Part shown: positions 61,013 to 64,000 of the stretch, piece by piece
Numbering within the stretch: the first letter of the stretch is position 1
Layout of the letters: every line of letters begins with the position of its first letter
From: Chersky-840 sp963794615
GTDB lineage: Bacteria > Actinomycetota > Acidimicrobiia > Acidimicrobiales > UBA8190
Reading direction: 5' to 3'
NCBI GenBank assembly: GCA_963794615.1
Contig: CAWCEP010000006.1
Span: forward strand, 558,001-622,000
Length of the DNA stretch: 64,000 bases
Translations under genes and position numbers: made by a program
The notes under the pieces: generated by a model
What the model was told of the DNA's origin: nothing
The model's input: the letters and a program-made list of their open reading frames with translations, nothing else
The model's database searches: none

Positions 61013-62659
61013 TCACGACCGGAGCTGTTGCCCGGAGCGAAGTTGGTCCCGCAACACGAACTTCTTGACCTTGCCCGACGGGGTTCGGGGAAGCTCCGGG
61101 ACCATCCTCAGCTCCTCGGGCCACTTCTGCCGAGCCATGCCAGCGCCTTGGAGCTGGGCCCGCACGTCAGCCAGGTCGACCGGCGCCGACCCTTCGGTGA
61201 GCCGCACGAACGCACACACGTGTTCGCCGAGGCGCTCGTCGGGGGCCGCCACCACCGCCGCTTCGGCGACACCGGGGATGCGCATGAGCATCTCCTCGAC
61301 TTCGAGCGCGCTGATGTTCTCACCCCCTCGGATGATGATGTCCTTCTTGCGGTCCACGATGGTCAGGTAGCCGTCCTCGTCGAGCACCCCGACGTCGCCG
61401 GTGGCAAACCACCCCTCGGGATCGAAATTCGACGCCGTCAGGGCGGGGTCGGTGTAGCCGATGCAGCAATCGGGGCCGCGGCTCCAGATCTCTCCCCGTT
61501 CCCCGGGCGCCACGTCGCGACCGGCCTCGTCCACGAGGCGAAGCTCGACGCCGAGCAGGGGCCGACCGTCGGTGTAGTGACGCTTGGACTGCGGCTCCTC
61601 GTGTCGGCTCCCGGTGGTGGAAGGGTGCTCGGTCGACCCGTAGGACCGGATGGCCGAGATCCCGAGCGATGCCATCCGCTCGGTGACCGCACCCGGCACC
61701 GGTGATCCGCCAAGGCCGATCCGGCTCATCAACTTGAGGTGGTCGGGTGTGCAATCTGGGTGGTCCAGCAGGCTGGTGAGGAAGAAGGTGGCGCCACTTC
61801 CCGACGCCACGCCGTCCTCGAGCATGGCGGCCAGCACCGCACCCGGGTTCCACACGTCGATGAGATTGATGGGCTCGCCCTTCCACACGGGGAGAAGGAG
61901 CCCACTCAGCATGCCGATGGCGTGGCCCACGGGCGCTCCCACCAGCAGGGGGGGATTGCCGGTCTGCATCGCCGCGAGCTGACGGATCTCGAAACCGATC
62001 GTGCGATGGGAGTGCACGACCCCCTTCGGGTCCGCCGTCGTGCCCGATGTGTATGCGATCAAGGCTGGCGAGGAAGGGTCGACCACGGTCGGTGCGGTCA
62101 TCGGCTCGCCGTCGAGCAGCCGGTCGAAGGGGATCGCCCATGGTGGGACGGGTCCATCGCCGACGACGGCCACGAGCTCGAGGGAGGGCACCCCGGCTCT
62201 GAACCCCTCGAGGGCGGCGACGTAGTCCTGATGTCCGAAGCGATCTGCGGTGATCAGAGCCCGAACCGCCGTGCGGCGGAGGATGTAGGCGACCTCCTTG
62301 GGACCGTAGAAGTGGACGATGGGTGTCACCACGGCCCCGAGGAGGGCGGCCGCCCAAAACGTCACCGCCGCCTCGATCCAGTTGGGCAGCTGAAAGGCCA
62401 CCACGTCTCCGGCCCCCACCCCGGCTGCCCGCAGACCACCGGCCATTCGGCCTGCGGCGTCGAGCACATCGGCGAACGTTCCGGCCCACGGTCGCACCGA
62501 CGAGCGGATCTTGACCGTGAGCTCGGGCCGGGCCCGGATGGCGCCGACGACCATCTGGCCCACGGTGTCATCTCGCCACCAACCCGAGTCCACGTAGCCA
62601 TCCGTGAGCACCGGCGGGATCACGCGCAGCCCCCACCGATCGCTTTCCTTCGATGCCAT
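61013..62659 (-). CDS. acyl-CoA synthetase (AMP-dependent ligase)
   Basis: 548 residues. Adenylation motif YTSGTTADPKGVVHSHR, SYGSTEHPST, GWFATGDVGVLDEDGYLTIVDRKKD, and the C-terminal catalytic Lys in PRTPSGKVKKFVL. It activates a carboxylic acid (fatty, steroid-side-chain or aromatic) to its CoA thioester. ATG 62659 gives the standard start; a longer frame to 62710 has no homology. It lies in the same orientation as the thiolase gene upstream, so the two may act in one degradation pathway. Confidence 0.88.
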   Translation of the reverse strand: MASKESDRWGLRVIPPVLTDGYVDSGWWRDDTVGQMVVGAIRARPELTVKIRSSVRPWAGTFADVLDAAGRMAGGLRAAGVGAGDVVAFQLPNWIEAAVTFWAAALLGAVVTPIVHFYGPKEVAYILRRTAVRALITADRFGHQDYVAALEGFRAGVPSLELVAVVGDGPVPPWAIPFDRLLDGEPMTAPTVVDPSSPALIAYTSGTTADPKGVVHSHRTIGFEIRQLAAMQTGNPPLLVGAPVGHAIGMLSGLLLPVWKGEPINLIDVWNPGAVLAAMLEDGVASGSGATFFLTSLLDHPDCTPDHLKLMSRIGLGGSPVPGAVTERMASLGISAIRSYGSTEHPSTTGSRHEEPQSKRHYTDGRPLLGVELRLVDEAGRDVAPGERGEIWSRGPDCCIGYTDPALTASNFDPEGWFATGDVGVLDEDGYLTIVDRKKDIIIRGGENISALEVEEMLMRIPGVAEAAVVAAPDERLGEHVCAFVRLTEGSAPVDLADVRAQLQGAGMARQKWPEELRMVPELPRTPSGKVKKFVLRDQLRSGQQLRS

Positions 62660-62875
62660 CCCCGTCTTACGGGGCGGTCCGGACTTGCATGGGCTTACAG
62701 TACGCGACACCTCAGGCAGTGCCGTACGAGACCATCAGCGATCCCCGCGGCTCAACAGCCGCGGCCAGCCGATGTGAGATCGCACGTCTGGGCGACACGG
62801 AGGTGGCGCCGGACACACCCGTTCGGTGGGGTGCCGGCGAGAGGGCAGATGCTGCCGGCGGACCGTATCGCGCGG

Positions 62876-64000
62876 TCAGCCCAGCTCGGTGCCCAGGACC
62901 GACACGAACGAGACCATCTCGCCGGGGTAGCCCCCGAGATTGTGCACCACGGCGAGCTTGCGGTCGTTGTCGATACGCCGGTTCTCGGGCGCCTCGCCTC
63001 GCAGCTGGAGCCAGCACTCGTAGTGCATGCGCAAGCCGGAGGCGCCGACAGGATGCCCGAAGCTCTTCAGGCCACCATCGGTGTTGACGGGAAGGCTGCC
63101 GTCGAGTGCGAACGTCCCGGCCAGGACCTCCTTCCACGCCGTCCCTCGCTCGGTGAAGGAGAGGTCCTCCATCAGCACGAGCTCGGTAGGGGTGAAGCAG
63201 TCGTGGACCTCAGCCATAGCGACCTGGGAGCGGGGGTCGTCGACACCGGCCTGTCGGTAGGCGTCCTCGGCGGCGAGGACCACCTCGGGGAACGTGGTGA
63301 AGTCGTAGTTCGGGTCGACGAGGCCGGAGCCGTCACCGGCGACCACCGACATGCCCTTGATGAAGAGGGGCTTGTCGGTATAGCGGTGGGCGTCCTCAGC
63401 CCGAACGACGATGGCGGCGGCGGCGCCGTCGGCTACGCCGGCGCAATCGAATACCGAGAGCTGTCCGGCGACAGCGGCCATCTTGAGGATGTTCTCCGCC
63501 GGCATCTCCTTGCGGAACTGCGCCAGCGGGTTGCGGGCACCGTTGAAGTGGTTCTTCTCGGCGATCTTGGCGGTCGCGAGCCGCAGCTCGACCGGGTCGA
63601 CACCGTACTTCTTGGCATAAGCCGGCAGGATCATCGAATACATCGCCGCCGCCGTCAGGGTGCGGGCCGTGCCGTCGTTGGGGGGAAGGCTGGCGTTGGT
63701 GCCGGCGAATCCGGTGTCCTTGAACTTGTCGCAACCGATCGCCATGGCGATGTCGTAGGCGCCGCTGGCGACCGCGTACGCCGCCTGGCGCAGGGCCTCC
63801 GAGCCGGTGGCACAGTAATTCTCGACGCGGGTCACCGGCTTTCCTTGAAGCTTGAGGGCCGAGGCGAGCACGATGCCCGAGCTCCCCGAGATCGCCATGC
63901 CCATCCAGTAGGCGTCGATGTCCTGCTTCGTCACGCCTACCGATGCCAGCACCTGGTCGGCCGCGTCGATCAGGAGGTCATCGCGCCCACGGTCGAAGTG
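62876..64000 (-). CDS. thiolase / acetyl-CoA acetyltransferase family (5' end beyond window)
   Basis: At least 374 residues; the gene starts outside the window. The acyl-enzyme Cys is in ENYCATGSEALRQAAYAV; the closing motif GHPVGASGLRMHYECW carries the catalytic His, and EVHDCFTPTELVLMEDL is family-typical. The SCP-x/lipid-transfer-type thiolase class is likely. It is 216 bases from the acyl-CoA ligase gene, on the same strand. Cleaves or condenses 3-oxoacyl-CoA in fatty-acid or steroid breakdown. Confidence 0.88.
   Translation of the reverse strand, partial: HFDRGRDDLLIDAADQVLASVGVTKQDIDAYWMGMAISGSSGIVLASALKLQGKPVTRVENYCATGSEALRQAAYAVASGAYDIAMAIGCDKFKDTGFAGTNASLPPNDGTARTLTAAAMYSMILPAYAKKYGVDPVELRLATAKIAEKNHFNGARNPLAQFRKEMPAENILKMAAVAGQLSVFDCAGVADGAAAAIVVRAEDAHRYTDKPLFIKGMSVVAGDGSGLVDPNYDFTTFPEVVLAAEDAYRQAGVDDPRSQVAMAEVHDCFTPTELVLMEDLSFTERGTAWKEVLAGTFALDGSLPVNTDGGLKSFGHPVGASGLRMHYECWLQLRGEAPENRRIDNDRKLAVVHNLGGYPGEMVSFVSVLGTELG

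Noticed and set aside
1..64000. tRNA, rRNA, insertion sequences, prophage or defence islands
   Set aside because: No cloverleaf-like sequence, transposase, integrase or phage gene was seen on reading both strands by eye; small RNAs cannot be excluded.

Overview
The window is a chromosomal segment of a high-GC actinobacterium. F420-type luciferase-like oxidoreductases, the actinobacterial order padR-ino1 followed by a DUF5318 gene, an rpsF-ssb-rpsR-rplI-dnaB block, menaquinone genes and many GTG or apparently leaderless starts all fit. The mix of VKOR, sulfatase, acetoacetate decarboxylase-like and amidohydrolase genes suggests an environmental lineage such as Acidimicrobiia, but the sequence alone does not settle the class. 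In mycobacteria the ino1 and rpsF-dnaB regions lie close to oriC, so this segment is probably origin-proximal. I see no tRNA, rRNA, CRISPR array, prophage or insertion sequence.

Layout. 1-2.7 kb: end of a CCA-adding enzyme gene, ino1 and its PadR regulator with a clear operator/promoter, then a DUF5318 protein. 2.8-6.0 kb: a likely operon of thioredoxin-like DUF929 protein, VKOR, ECF sigma factor and an alkyltransferase carrying a C-terminal Ada zinc domain. 6.1-8.9 kb: divergent menaquinone genes (MenJ-like reductase; MenG-like methyltransferase plus a membrane protein). 8.9-11.7 kb: small proteins, an SDR, a SRPBCC protein and panB. 11.8-15.1 kb: rpsF-ssb-rpsR-rplI, a cluster of DnaA-box-like sites, and dnaB. 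15.1-17.4 kb: PhoPR-like two-component pair with a PhoP-box-like direct repeat. 17.4-27.3 kb: unknown small genes, a TM0106-type RecB-like nuclease, SnoaL-like protein, LLM oxidoreductase, a single-chain fused electron transfer flavoprotein, ilvA, an SDR and a MenA/UbiA prenyltransferase. 27.3-35.4 kb: SDR, two osmolyte-type (OpuC) binding proteins, nitronate monooxygenase, cytochrome P450, two OpuB-type permeases and the divergent ATPase. 35.4-47.7 kb: LLM oxidoreductase, sulfatase, MMPL transporter, TetR regulator, a secreted Big_2-repeat protein, quinone oxidoreductase, sulfotransferase and a DHFR/RibD-like reductase. 47.9-60.6 kb: two paralogous membrane GGDEF-EAL proteins flanking a GbsR/MarR-DrrAB-type efflux operon and an ADC-SDR-amidohydrolase cluster. 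60.6-64 kb: PH-like protein, acyl-CoA synthetase and a thiolase cut by the window edge.

Two themes cross the window. First, three regulators (PadR, PhoP-like, GbsR-like) each have a well-formed palindrome or direct repeat in their own promoter, which predicts autoregulation. Second, about a dozen single-base indels split otherwise well-conserved genes, including the last codons of dnaB. They are mostly in or next to short G/C runs and look more like consensus-sequence errors than decay, so affected genes are described as they would read with the indel repaired.

The most interesting candidates are the GbsR-controlled, apparently leaderless efflux operon with its twin 11-bp palindromes; the ECF sigma plus MGMT-Ada pair; the fused EtfB-EtfA protein; and the cluster of DnaA-box-like sequences before dnaB.
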